Shown here: positions 16,635-25,344 of the stretch, piece after piece
Layout of the letters: the number at the start of each line of letters is the position of its first letter
Numbering within the stretch: the stretch's first letter is position 1
NCBI GenBank assembly: GCA_040219515.1
Contig: JAVJSI010000013.1
Span: forward strand, 1-64,000
Source of the DNA: Acidimicrobiales bacterium
GTDB taxonomy: Bacteria; Actinomycetota; Acidimicrobiia; Acidimicrobiales; Aldehydirespiratoraceae
Direction of reading: 5' to 3'
Length of the DNA: 64,000 bases
Position numbers and translations under genes: made by a program
Notes under the pieces: generated by a model
Seen by the model: only the letters and a program-made list of their open reading frames with translations
Told to the model about the DNA's origin: nothing
The model's database searches: none

Positions 16635-17845
16635 CCTTCGGCCGAACCGACCACGCCTTCGACGAAGACGGACATGCTGAGCAGGCTGAGTGTTCCCTCG
16701 TCGGCGAAGTCCGGGGGAACCTCACCGTCGGCGATGATCTCGTTGCCGTCCTGATCGTTGATCGGGCCGGTGAACGGGTCGAAGGAGCCGTCGATGATGG
16801 CGGCGGACTTCTCGTCGATCATTGCCTTGGTCTCGTCGGAGACGTCGTCGGCGAGACTGCCGATCTGCACCAGGCCGGTCTCCATGCCGTCCCACTGCGA
16901 GCCCCCGGCGAAGCTGCCGTCGGCGACCGATTCGATGGCCGAGGTGTAGTAGGGGCCCCAGTCCCAGATGGCCGAGGCGAGATAGGCGTCGGGGGCGAAC
17001 GCGCTCATGTCGGAGTTGTAGGAGACCCAGCGGGCGCCCGCTTCCTCGGCCCGCTCACCCGTGGCCGTCGAGTCCTGGTGCATCGCGAGCACGTCGACGC
17101 CGTCGTCGAGCAGGCCCTGGGCCGTGTCGCCCTCGACCGCGGGATCGAACCAGGTGGAGGTCCAGCTGACCGTGACCGTCGCGTCGGGGTTGCTCTCCTG
17201 CACGCCGAGCGTGAAGGCGTTGATGCCGCGGATGACCTCGGGGATCGGGAAGGCGGCGACATAGCCGATGTTGCCCGACTCGCTGGCCGCGCCGGCGGCG
17301 ATACCGGTGAGGTAGCGGGCCTGGTAGATGCGACCGAAGTAGTTCGCGAAGTTCGTGTCGTTGGACTTGAAGCCGGTGGCGTGGAAGAAGGCGACGTCGG
17401 GGAACTCGGCCGCCAGCGTCTCCATGGCGTCCATGTAGCCGAACGACGTCGCGAAGATGGCGTTGGCCCCGTCGGCGATGAAGTCGCGAACGGCCTGGTC
17501 GAACTCGGGACTGCCCTCGGCGATGTTGTTGATCGTCAGGGTGGTGGCGCCCGTGGCGGCCTCCGCCTCCATCCGACCCTGGTCGTGGGCCCAGGTCCAA
17601 CCGGCGTCGCCGGGTTCGCCGATGTAGATGAACGCGGCCGTGACGTCGGACGCATCGCCGGCGACGGCATCGCCGCTGTCGTCGTCGTCGGCCGTGCCGG
17701 TGTCGGCATCGCCGCTGTCGTCGTCGGTCGAGCCGGTGTCGTCGTTGCCGGCGTCGGCATCGCCGCTGTCGTCGTCGCCACAGGCGGCGGCGATCAGCGA
17801 GAAGCTCATCAGGACGGCAAGGACGAGCAGAAGTCGTCGTTTCAT
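16631..17845 (-). CDS. BMP-family substrate-binding lipoprotein
   Basis: This 404-residue protein is the solute-binding component of the importer. An N-terminal signal sequence ends in the lipobox SLIAAAC, so the mature protein should be lipid-anchored at Cys22. A low-complexity Asp/Thr/Gly linker covers about residues 24-64. The BMP (PnrA-like) domain follows: AAFIYIGEPGDAGWTWAHDQG, FFHATGFKSND, NYFGRIYQARYLTGIAAG. Relatives bind purine nucleosides. The ATG at 17845 has a strong GGAGGGG site, and a good -35/-10 promoter lies upstream. The linker is encoded by repeated short GC-rich units. Confidence 0.92.
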
Positions 17846-17875
17846 AGTGGTTCCCCTCCAAGGTGAATTGCCGGA

Positions 17876-17903
17876 AACCTACGTGATGGGTGCGGCGTGT
17901 CAA
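17876..17903 (-). promoter_or_regulatory. Sigma-70-type promoter of the BMP importer operon
   Basis: On the minus strand TTGACA (17898-17903) is followed by a 16-nt spacer and TAGGTT (17876-17881). Transcription would start about 7 nt later and give a leader of roughly 25-30 nt with the GGAGGGG ribosome binding site before the ATG at 17845. It is the best -35/-10 pair in the window. Confidence 0.65.
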
Positions 17904-17938
17904 CTTGTCGGGGAGACTTGTTCATCCCGCCGAAACGA

Positions 17939-18658
17939 ATGCCCGACCCCATCGACATCGACCAGCTCGCTGCCGCCCTGGCTCCCGGTGCGACATCGGT
18001 TGTCTCGCTGGTCGGCGGAGGCGGGAAGACGACGGCGCTGTTCGCGCTGGGGCGACAGCTGCCCGGACGCGTGCTGCTCTCGACGACGACCAAGATGGGC
18101 AGTGACCGTCGCGACGGTCTCGAGCCTCTCGTGGGCGCGACGGCGGCCCAGATCTCGGCCGCCCTCGATCGCGACCGCGTGGCTCTCGCGTGGAAACGCG
18201 TCGAGGATCATCGGGCTGTCGGCTACCCGCCGGCCGAGTGCACGGCGTGGCACGGATTGGCCGACCACCTGGTTCTGGAGGCCGACGGTTCTCGACGACG
18301 GCCGTTCAAGGCACCGGCCGAGCACGAGCCGGTGGTGCCCGGTGCCACCACCCTGCTCGTGGCGTGCGTGGGCGCGGCGGCGTTCGGCGCACCGATCGAG
18401 GAGGTCTGTCATCGGCCTGAGTCGGTGGCACGCCTCGCCGGCTGTGAGACCGGCGACGTCCTGTCTCCCGTTCGCCTGGCTGCCGTACTCACCAGCCCGG
18501 CCGGTTCACGGAAGGACTGCCCGCCGGCCGCCCGATTCGTGGTGCTCGCGAATCAGGTATCGCCCGGCGACGGCGACTTCATCGACGAGCTCGTCGGCCA
18601 TCTGGGCGACGACGCACCGCTCGTCGCGGTCGCGTCGTTCACGGAGCCACGGCGATGA
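17939..18658 (+). CDS. yqeC: YqeC-type selenium/molybdenum hydroxylase accessory protein
   Basis: The 239-residue product matches YqeC, a putative P-loop protein linked to maturation of selenium-dependent molybdenum hydroxylases. Typical elements are VVSLVGGGGKTTALFALG, STTTKMG, LEADGSRRRPFKAPAEHEP and the CHRPE segment. The exact biochemical role of YqeC is not established. The ATG at 17939 gives the conserved N-terminus; a GTG at 17897 in frame would add 14 residues but overlaps the -35 box of the divergent transporter promoter. No other hydroxylase or selenium gene is in the window. The neighbour across the promoter is a nucleoside-type importer, which would suit purine or xanthine metabolism. 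Its 3' end overlaps the convergent MaoC-like gene by 20 nt. Confidence 0.82.
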   Translation: MPDPIDIDQLAAALAPGATSVVSLVGGGGKTTALFALGRQLPGRVLLSTTTKMGSDRRDGLEPLVGATAAQISAALDRDRVALAWKRVEDHRAVGYPPAECTAWHGLADHLVLEADGSRRRPFKAPAEHEPVVPGATTLLVACVGAAAFGAPIEEVCHRPESVARLAGCETGDVLSPVRLAAVLTSPAGSRKDCPPAARFVVLANQVSPGDGDFIDELVGHLGDDAPLVAVASFTEPRR

Positions 18659-19613
18659 GCGTCCAGTCGAGGATCCCGTGCGTTCCGTCGTCGCGATGCG
18701 CGGTGCCGATCACCCGGATCGCGAACGCGCGCCCCTGACCGGCCGGCGTCACATCGAGCAGCGTGTGTTCGAACGACAGCAGATCACTTTCGAATGCCGG
18801 ACCGGTGTGATCGCAGCCGTGCCAGCCCACGACGGTGGCCATGCCCGGCAGCACTCGCGACAGCGAGGCCTGCGCGAGTCCGACGACATGTCCGCCGTAG
18901 ACGAGGCGCCTGGGGTATGGCGAGCGCGCCGCGTCGCGATGGATCATGGCCAGATTGTGGGTGAGGCGGACCATACCGGTGGCGCCGTCGATCACGTCAC
19001 GCGTCGGATCGGCGATCGTCTCGCCCGGCGCCCAGTCGGTGGCCGGGCCGAGCGGACCGAAGTCCCAGTGGGTGGGCACGAGGGCGGCGTAGTCGACGAG
19101 GTCGAGGTCGCCATCGGCACCGAGGTCGTCGTCGTTGCCGGGGGCTGTCTCGTGCTGGGCCTGCGGGAGCATGGGGCAACGCTGGTACTCCACGGCCGGC
19201 GTGCCGTCGGCGGTGGTGATGATGTCGACCAGCACCTTCCCGCGCCGGTCGCGCCCCTCCTTGTGGGAGCCGTCGGCCAGACCGACCACGGTCACGACCG
19301 TGGCCATCGATGCGCCGAGAACCACCGGTTGCACCAGCCGTACGTCGCGGTAGAACAGGTTGGCGATGGCCCGGCGGCTGATGGTGGTGCTCTGCCCGAT
19401 CGACAGCTGCATGACCAGGCCCGGGCTGGCGAGCCGCCCTGGCGTGCCGGTGACGGCCTCGTGGACGCTGTGGTCCAGCGCCATCGGAAGCCGTTCGCCG
19501 ACCCACGACTGATAGAGGGCGGCCATGCCCGCGTCGAGCGTGACCGCGGGCTGGCGGGGCAGCTCGTCACCCACGGCGAGCTGGTCGTAGAACGGTCCGT
19601 CGAGCGGGATCAT
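18639..19613 (-). CDS. MaoC-like dehydratase (double hotdog)
   Basis: This 324-residue protein resembles the two-hotdog MaoC-type hydratases (mesaconyl-CoA hydratase group). The N-terminal half starts with GPFYDQLAVGDELP and the second half has NLAMIHRDAAR and RRLVYGGHVVGLAQASLSRVLPG, where the Asp/His hydratase residues normally lie. Such enzymes hydrate enoyl-CoA thioesters. ATG 19613 is preceded by TACACT and a 6-nt spacer with no Shine-Dalgarno site. It is divergent from the SDR at 19640 and convergent with yqeC. The acyl-CoA substrate is unknown. Confidence 0.75.
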   Translation of the reverse strand: MIPLDGPFYDQLAVGDELPRQPAVTLDAGMAALYQSWVGERLPMALDHSVHEAVTGTPGRLASPGLVMQLSIGQSTTISRRAIANLFYRDVRLVQPVVLGASMATVVTVVGLADGSHKEGRDRRGKVLVDIITTADGTPAVEYQRCPMLPQAQHETAPGNDDDLGADGDLDLVDYAALVPTHWDFGPLGPATDWAPGETIADPTRDVIDGATGMVRLTHNLAMIHRDAARSPYPRRLVYGGHVVGLAQASLSRVLPGMATVVGWHGCDHTGPAFESDLLSFEHTLLDVTPAGQGRAFAIRVIGTAHRDDGTHGILDWTLIAVAP

Positions 19614-19639
19614 GGCTGGAGTGTAGGAGCACGCCTATC

Positions 19640-20419
19640 GTGACGCCGATGAGTGAGGACAGTCTGCGCGACCGGGTCATCGTCGTGACCGGGGCGACGA
19701 GGGGAATCGGTCACGGCTTGGCCCGCCACCTCGGTTCCCGAGGGGCGAAGATCGTCATCACCGGTCGCAAGGCCGATCGGGTGGCGGCGGTCGGCGAGGA
19801 GCTCCACGGGCTCGGCATCGATCACCTGGCCGCGGCCGCCGATGTGGCCGACCGCGAGGCGATGCTGGCCCTCGCTTCGAAGGCGGTCGTGCGATGGGGG
19901 CGGATCGACGGCCTGGTGGCCAACGCCCAGAGCTTCCGACCGGTCACTCCGCTCGAGGACGTGACCGCCGACGACATGGACCTGCTGTTCGACACCGGCC
20001 CCAAGGGCACGCTCTGGTCGATGCAGGCGGTGCTGCCCTACATGCAGAAGCAGGGCTGGGGTCGCATCGTCACGATGGCCACGTCGATCGGCCTCACCGG
20101 GGCGTCGGGCTACGGGCCCTATGCCGCGTCGAACGAGGCGATCCGCTCGCTCACCCGCACCGCGGCCAACGAATGGGGCCGCGACGGCATCACCGTGAAC
20201 TGTGTGCTGCCCGCCTCGGCCGCCCACCGGCTCGAACCCGACTCCAGCGACGACCGCAAGGCGGCTTTCGCCGCCATGTACGACGATCATCCGCTTGGCC
20301 GCGATGGCGATCCCGAACTCGACATCGCCCCCGTCGTGGCGTTCCTGCTCTCCGACAACAGCCGCTATGTCACCGGCCAGACGATCGGCGTCGACGGCGG
20401 CGGGATCATGCGGGCCTGA
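19640..20419 (+). CDS. Short-chain dehydrogenase-like protein with Lys-to-Asn change in the active site
   Basis: The 259-residue protein has the classical SDR fold: cofactor motif TGATRGIG, NAQS in place of the usual NNAG, the Ser in MATSIG and the Tyr in PYAASNEA. SDRs need a Tyr-x-x-x-Lys pair, but here the codon after YAAS is AAC, so Lys is replaced by Asn. The rest of the fold, including the C-terminal GQTIGVDGGG segment, is well kept. It may be catalytically altered or a non-catalytic partner. GTG 19640 has AGGAG upstream (19626-19630) and is preferred to the ATG at 19649. Confidence 0.82.
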   Translation: MTPMSEDSLRDRVIVVTGATRGIGHGLARHLGSRGAKIVITGRKADRVAAVGEELHGLGIDHLAAAADVADREAMLALASKAVVRWGRIDGLVANAQSFRPVTPLEDVTADDMDLLFDTGPKGTLWSMQAVLPYMQKQGWGRIVTMATSIGLTGASGYGPYAASNEAIRSLTRTAANEWGRDGITVNCVLPASAAHRLEPDSSDDRKAAFAAMYDDHPLGRDGDPELDIAPVVAFLLSDNSRYVTGQTIGVDGGGIMRA

Positions 20420-20434
20420 TCGTCGGGCCGGGGC

Positions 20435-21187
20435 CTAACCGTTCGGCGCGGGCCGCCGGCTGGCCGCGCGGATGTTGGACTGCACACACATGCCGCTGAC
20501 GCTCGATGCCTGGTCCGACGCGAGCCACACCACGATCGCGGCGACCTCGTCGGGCTCGGTGAGTCGGGCCAGGTTGAGGTCGGCCGTGTGGGCGGCCACC
20601 CCGCCGGGCTGTTCGTCGAGGTAGGCGAGCAACGGCGCAGTGGCCGTCGGCCCCGGGGTGACCGAGTTCGCCCTGATGCCGTCGGTGCCGTACTCGGTGG
20701 CGACGGTCTCCATCAGCGAGATCACGCCGGCCTTGGCCGCGGCGTAGCCGCCCAGCCCGTACTGGCCACCGATGCCGGCGCCCGACGACATGCTGACGAT
20801 GCTGCCACCCCCGGCGGAAACCATGTGGGGCAGCACGGTTCGGGTCGCGTAGAAGCAGGAGTCGAGGGTGAGCCGCTGCTGGAATCGCCACTCCTCGTCG
20901 GTGAGGTCGCCGATCCGCCCCGACCGGGAGACGCCGACGTTGTTGTAGAGCACGTCGATGCGACCGTGGTTGCGCATGGCCTCGGTCACCCAGGTGGCCA
21001 CGAACTCGGGGTCGGAGGCGTCGCCCGACATGCCACCGCCACCCGTCTCCTCGATCAGTGCAGCGAGTGCGTCGTCGTCGATGTCGTTGAGCCACAGCGT
21101 GGCGCCTTCGGCCGCGAACCGCCGGGCCACCGCGGCACCGATCCCCGCCCCCGCTCCGGTGATGAGCGCGATCTTGTCGTTGAGCAT
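20435..21187 (-). CDS. Short-chain dehydrogenase/reductase
   Basis: A 250-residue classical SDR with cofactor motif TGAGAGIG, YNNVG, catalytic Ser in VSMSSGAG and the YAAAK active-site pair. The acidic LNDIDDDA after the second strand favours NAD(H). The ATG at 21187 overlaps the stop of the phosphotransferase gene as TGATG; an in-frame GTG at 21190 is also possible. It is the last gene of the M24/phosphotransferase operon. The alcohol or ketone substrate is unknown. Confidence 0.85.
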   Translation of the reverse strand: MLNDKIALITGAGAGIGAAVARRFAAEGATLWLNDIDDDALAALIEETGGGGMSGDASDPEFVATWVTEAMRNHGRIDVLYNNVGVSRSGRIGDLTDEEWRFQQRLTLDSCFYATRTVLPHMVSAGGGSIVSMSSGAGIGGQYGLGGYAAAKAGVISLMETVATEYGTDGIRANSVTPGPTATAPLLAYLDEQPGGVAAHTADLNLARLTEPDEVAAIVVWLASDQASSVSGMCVQSNIRAASRRPAPNG

Positions 21188-22239
21188 CACGCCAGTCTGG
21201 TCGACGCCGCTAGGTCCGCGGCCCGAGCGGCCATCGACAGCACGACGTCGCCGAACGCGGCCATCTTCGGATTGTCGGCCCCGCCCTGCACGTAGCGGGC
21301 GTAGCCGCCCTCCAGCACGATCGCCATCTTGAAGCGGGCGAGGATCACGTAGTAGTCGATCTCGTCGACATCACGCCCCGAGACCATCGAGTACCGCTCG
21401 AGCAGGTCGGCCCGATTCGGCATGCCCTCGTAGTCGACATAGCCGGACCCGCTGCGGTCCTCGCCCTCGTCGGGCCAGCCCATCACCACCCAGGCCAGGT
21501 CGAGCAGTGGGTCGCCGACGGTGCCCATCTCCCAGTCGACGATGGCGGCCATGCGGGCCGGTGCGCCATGGTGGAACATCACGTTGGCGAACTGATAGTC
21601 CCCGTGCATGATCCCCGGCGCGTAGCTGCGAGGGCGGCGGTCGCGCAGCCACGCGGCGGCCTCGTCGAGCCCGGGGATCTCGCGGAACGAGAAGGCATCG
21701 AGATGGGCCGTCCAGCGATCGACCTGGCGATCGTGGAACCCGTCGGGCCGCCCGAGGCCCTCGAGCCCCCGGGCCTTCCAGTCCACCTTCGACAGCTCGG
21801 CGATGGCGTCGACGAGTTCGTAGGCCAGCGCCGGTCGGAGTTCGAGGTCGGACAGGAACGGCTCGGGCCACTCGGGCTCGCTGATCGGCGACCAGCCGTC
21901 GATGAACTCCATCAGATAAAAGGTGCTGCCCAGGATCGAGGTGTCCTCGCACACCCCCCAGGCCCGACAGTGGGGCACCGCGGTGTCGGTGAGCGCCTCG
22001 ATGATCCGGTACTCGCGCAGCATCGTCTCGTTGCGCCCCTTGGGCACGACGCGGGGCGGCCGCCGCAACGCCCACCGCGCACCGCCGCGCGCGATCTCGA
22101 AGATCTCGTTCGACGCGCCGCCCGAGACGAACCGGGCGGTGATCGGCTCGCCCGCGCCGGGAAGGCCCTGTTCGTCCATCCAGCGGCCGAGGGCGATCGG
22201 CTCGATCAGCCCGGCTGTTCGGTCGGATTCGTCATTCAT
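21187..22239 (-). CDS. Aminoglycoside phosphotransferase-like kinase (ACAD10/11-type)
   Basis: The 350-residue protein has the APH kinase fold: a glycine-rich N-lobe with FVSGGASNEIFEI, a Lys/Arg-containing strand with WALRRPP, the catalytic loop MHGDYQFANVMF and the metal Asp in VDWEMGTVGDPLLDLAW. This version, with the HGDYxxxN and DWE motifs, matches the family next to acyl-CoA dehydrogenases (ACAD10/11 kinase domain), which phosphorylate 4-hydroxyacyl-CoA in animals. A similar role in fatty-acid or xenobiotic breakdown is possible. ATG 22239 has a clear GAGGAG site and overlaps the preceding gene by ATGA. Confidence 0.8.
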   Translation of the reverse strand: MNDESDRTAGLIEPIALGRWMDEQGLPGAGEPITARFVSGGASNEIFEIARGGARWALRRPPRVVPKGRNETMLREYRIIEALTDTAVPHCRAWGVCEDTSILGSTFYLMEFIDGWSPISEPEWPEPFLSDLELRPALAYELVDAIAELSKVDWKARGLEGLGRPDGFHDRQVDRWTAHLDAFSFREIPGLDEAAAWLRDRRPRSYAPGIMHGDYQFANVMFHHGAPARMAAIVDWEMGTVGDPLLDLAWVVMGWPDEGEDRSGSGYVDYEGMPNRADLLERYSMVSGRDVDEIDYYVILARFKMAIVLEGGYARYVQGGADNPKMAAFGDVVLSMAARAADLAASTRLA

Positions 22240-23195
22240 GTCGATCTCTCCTCGGAGTGGGGCCTCTGTGACAGGACGACGGGCCCGGTCGCCGTCACCG
22301 CCACCACGTCTCGCCGGTCGCCGTCGCGGACACTGAGGACCATGCCGTCCTCCAGCACCTCGCCGACACCGAGTGTGGGTGTGATCACCGGCTTCTCGTA
22401 GCCCATGCCGAGCCCCCGGACGAACCAGTCGTCCGCCGCGGCGGCGACCAGATCGGCATGGGTCGCACCCGGCCGGCACGCCATCGCGAGATCGTCGGCG
22501 CCGACCCGCCGCCCATCGACGAAACACCCGCCGACGCCGCCCTCGTAACCGTCGAGCATCACGCCCAGGTCGATCGTCGAGCCCTCGGGCGATCGACGAA
22601 TCACCGGGGCCGACGACGGGGTGGTCACGCCCTCCGCCGCCATCGCCTCGATCGCCTCGGCGAGGCCCAGTGTCGGATCGGGTGACGCCGATTGGCGCAG
22701 CGCCGCTTCGACACCGCGCCACGCCACCACGCAGGCCGCGCGGATGCGGTCGAGTTCGTCGGGTGACTTGAGCCGTCGGGCGGCGGCGATGACGACGTCG
22801 GCCGGCACCACCACGGCGTCGGGGGCCAGGCGGGCCACCGCCCGGCCGAAGGAGGGCGACATCTCGTCGACGCCGATCCGACGGGCGTCGGCCAGCCCCG
22901 GCACCGTGGCCATGTGGCCGGCCATGATGCGGGGGTTCCACGAGGCCGGGAACAGGTCGTCGCGCGACATCGTCGGGGGCAGTCCGGCGTCCCAGCTCGA
23001 GAGCACATGCGTGCGGCCCGTCGATCGCACGACGATGCACCCGGCGCCGAACGGCCGTGTGCCGGCGGTCCACAAGCGGTGCATGCCGCTGGCGAAGTTG
23101 GCGTCGTCCTGGCGTCCGAGCACGAGCACGTCGAGCTCGGCGTCGGCCATGGCCGCGAGCACCCGGTCGCGTCGGGATCTCAGTAACGAGGTCAT
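22236..23195 (-). CDS. M24-like (creatinase/prolidase) protein without metal ligands
   Basis: This 319-residue protein has the creatinase N-terminal region and the pita-bread M24 outline, but the metal ligands appear lost. STIDLGVMLDGYEGGVGG keeps one Asp but has no second Asp; GLGMGYEKP replaces the GHG motif; the C-terminal strand GMVLSVRDG has Arg where Glu is expected, and the last Glu position reads RRDVVAV. It overlaps the active-looking M24 gene upstream by ATGA. It is probably a pseudo-enzyme partner, or binds a ligand without hydrolysis. Confidence 0.75.
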   Translation of the reverse strand: MTSLLRSRRDRVLAAMADAELDVLVLGRQDDANFASGMHRLWTAGTRPFGAGCIVVRSTGRTHVLSSWDAGLPPTMSRDDLFPASWNPRIMAGHMATVPGLADARRIGVDEMSPSFGRAVARLAPDAVVVPADVVIAAARRLKSPDELDRIRAACVVAWRGVEAALRQSASPDPTLGLAEAIEAMAAEGVTTPSSAPVIRRSPEGSTIDLGVMLDGYEGGVGGCFVDGRRVGADDLAMACRPGATHADLVAAAADDWFVRGLGMGYEKPVITPTLGVGEVLEDGMVLSVRDGDRRDVVAVTATGPVVLSQRPHSEERST

Positions 23196-24376
23196 GGCGT
23201 CGGTCCCTCGAACGGGAGATACCCCGGTGCGCCGGTGAGCACCCGGCACCCGTCGGCGGTGACGACCACGATCTCCTCGGCGCGGTAGCTGGCCACGCCG
23301 TCGACCCAGACGATCGGTTCGAGCACGAGGACCATCCCCTCGGCGAGCACGAACCCGTCGTCGAACTCGTCGCCCAGGTCCGACCCGATCATCGGCATCT
23401 CCGCGCTGGACAGCCCGACGCCGTGGGCGAGATAGAAGTGCGGCAGCCAGGGCCGTTCGCCGCTATTGGCCGCCGTCGCGGCGCGGCCGACGTCGCCCAG
23501 CGTGGCGCCCGGCCGCACGGCGTCCATCGACGCCGCGAGGATCTCCTTCCAGCGGGCGAAGCACGCGTGCTCGTCGGCGTTGGGTGGGCGGCCGACGATC
23601 CACGTGCGCCCGTAGTCGGAGGCGTAGCCCTCGACCGCGTGGCCGCCGTCGACCCAGACCAGGTCGCCTTCGGCGAACTCGGGGTCCTCGATGCCGGTGG
23701 GGAAGGCGACGGCGCCGACGTCGGTCTGCACGCCGTCCGCTCGTCGACGGGTCATCACCTGGAAGATCGGGTCGATTTCGTTGTGATCGGCACCGAGCCG
23801 TCGCAGCTCGGCCAGGAGCGCCCCGGCCACCTCGGAGCGCCGGGCGCCGGGCACACAGCGTTGTCGGGCCGCCTCCATCGCCTGCTCGTTGAGTCGTTGA
23901 GCCTGCTCGATGCAGGCGATCTCGTCGTCGGTCTTGCTCAGGCGAGCCGGTCCGAGCACCCGAGTGGCGTCACTCAGTTCGGCCGTGCCGAACACGCCGG
24001 CGCGATGCATCGCGCCGGTGATCGAGTCGACCGCGATGCGTTTGCCGTCGAGATCCCCGAGCGCGTCCCGTATCGCCCCGATGACGTCGTCCATGCCCTC
24101 GTCGAGTTCGGGCCACAGCGGATCGCGGGTCGGGTGGGCGTGGAGCCGGGCCGGCCCTTCGGCCGCGACGATGGCGACGGCGCGGTGGTGGACGGCGTGG
24201 CTCCCATCCACCGCGTCGGGCACGAACCCGGTGGCGTAGGTGACATGTGGTCCGTGCAGAAGCACGGCGCCATCGACCCCCTGGCCCTGCATCTCGGCCT
24301 GCAGACGATCGAGCCGGGTGCGGCGAAGGCGGTCGACATCCACGCCGTCGGCGTCGGGGTTCGCGGCACCGACCAT
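23192..24376 (-). CDS. M24-family metallopeptidase (Xaa-Pro aminopeptidase-like)
   Basis: The 394-residue protein has all five M24 metal ligands: two Asp in VWVDGGHAVEGYASDYGRT, His in LAHGVGL, Glu in LVLEPIV and Glu in YRAEEIVV. The N-terminal creatinase-type domain covers about residues 20-165. The family includes Xaa-Pro aminopeptidases, creatinases and DMSP-lyase-like enzymes, so the true reaction is open. The ATG at 24376 lies 6 nt after CATGCT, which resembles the leaderless spacing; a GTG at 24394 would add six residues. It opens a four-gene operon through overlapping ATGA junctions. Confidence 0.83.
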   Translation of the reverse strand: MVGAANPDADGVDVDRLRRTRLDRLQAEMQGQGVDGAVLLHGPHVTYATGFVPDAVDGSHAVHHRAVAIVAAEGPARLHAHPTRDPLWPELDEGMDDVIGAIRDALGDLDGKRIAVDSITGAMHRAGVFGTAELSDATRVLGPARLSKTDDEIACIEQAQRLNEQAMEAARQRCVPGARRSEVAGALLAELRRLGADHNEIDPIFQVMTRRRADGVQTDVGAVAFPTGIEDPEFAEGDLVWVDGGHAVEGYASDYGRTWIVGRPPNADEHACFARWKEILAASMDAVRPGATLGDVGRAATAANSGERPWLPHFYLAHGVGLSSAEMPMIGSDLGDEFDDGFVLAEGMVLVLEPIVWVDGVASYRAEEIVVVTADGCRVLTGAPGYLPFEGPTP

Positions 24377-24438
24377 GGCGCCAGCATGCACCACTTCTGA
24401 CAGTCACGTCACTTCTGCGCGGGCGGCACCGGCCCCGC

Positions 24439-25344
24439 TCAGGTCGGGTTGGCCTTGAGCCCCTCGAGGATCAGCTTCATCTCGTCGCCGACGTTGTCGG
24501 GCACCGTGTAGCCGTCCTCGTCCATGATCTCGTCGATGTTGGCGGCGACGGTGTCGATCGACAGGTCACGATCGAAGATGCCGGGGGTGACGCCCACGAA
24601 GGCGCGGGCGACGCGACCGGCGGCGCAGGCGAGCACCTCGCCGTTGAGCTCACAGCTCTCGTGACAGAGGTAGCCGACCACCGCGGTGATGTGCTCGGGC
24701 TGGGAGTCCTCGGCGATCGTGCCGAGCAGGCCTTCGGTCATGCGGGTGTCGGCGGTTGGCGCGATGACGTTGGCGTGCACGCCCTTGCGACCGCCCTCCT
24801 GCTTGATGGCCCGGGCGAACCCGACGAGCCCCATCTTCGCCGACGAGTAGTTGGTCTGGCCGAAGTTGCCGTAGAGCCCGGCGGGGGAGGAGGTCATCAC
24901 GATGCGTCCGTAGCCCTGCTCACGCATGTGCTGGAAAGCCGGCAACGTGACGTTGTAGGCGCCGGTGAGGTGCACGTCGATCACGGCCTGCCAGTTCTCG
25001 AGGGTCGAGTTGTGGAAGGCCTTGTCGCGCAGGATGCCGGCGTTGTTGACCACGATGTCGAGGCGTCCGAACTCGTCGATCGCCTGGTCGACCATCGACC
25101 GCGCGGCGGCGGCATCGGTGACGGAGTCGGTGTTGGCAACCGCGATGCCACCGGCCGCGGTGATCTCGTCGACCACGAGCTGGGCCGCGCTCGAGTCCGT
25201 ACCGTCGCCGTCCACCGCGCCGCCGAGATCGTTGACGACCACCATCGCGCCACGGCGGGCGAGCTCCAGCGCGTGGGCCTTGCCCAGCCCGTTGCCGGCC
25301 CCGGTGATGATGGCCACCCGCTCGTCGAATCGGAGTTCGCTCAT
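24439..25344 (-). CDS. SDR, MFE-2-like 3-hydroxyacyl-CoA dehydrogenase
   Basis: The 301-residue protein resembles the dehydrogenase domain of multifunctional enzyme type 2. It has TGAGNGLGKAHALELARRGA, NDLGG, NNAGILRDKAF, TSSPAGLYGNFGQ and YSSAKMG with the Tyr/Lys pair. Such enzymes oxidise (3R)-hydroxyacyl-CoA. A C-terminal extension past residue 250 is present, as in this subgroup. The gene overlaps the acyl-CoA synthetase stop by ATGA, which supports a shared role in beta-oxidation of a CoA-activated acid. Confidence 0.85.
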   Translation of the reverse strand: MSELRFDERVAIITGAGNGLGKAHALELARRGAMVVVNDLGGAVDGDGTDSSAAQLVVDEITAAGGIAVANTDSVTDAAAARSMVDQAIDEFGRLDIVVNNAGILRDKAFHNSTLENWQAVIDVHLTGAYNVTLPAFQHMREQGYGRIVMTSSPAGLYGNFGQTNYSSAKMGLVGFARAIKQEGGRKGVHANVIAPTADTRMTEGLLGTIAEDSQPEHITAVVGYLCHESCELNGEVLACAAGRVARAFVGVTPGIFDRDLSIDTVAANIDEIMDEDGYTVPDNVGDEMKLILEGLKANPT

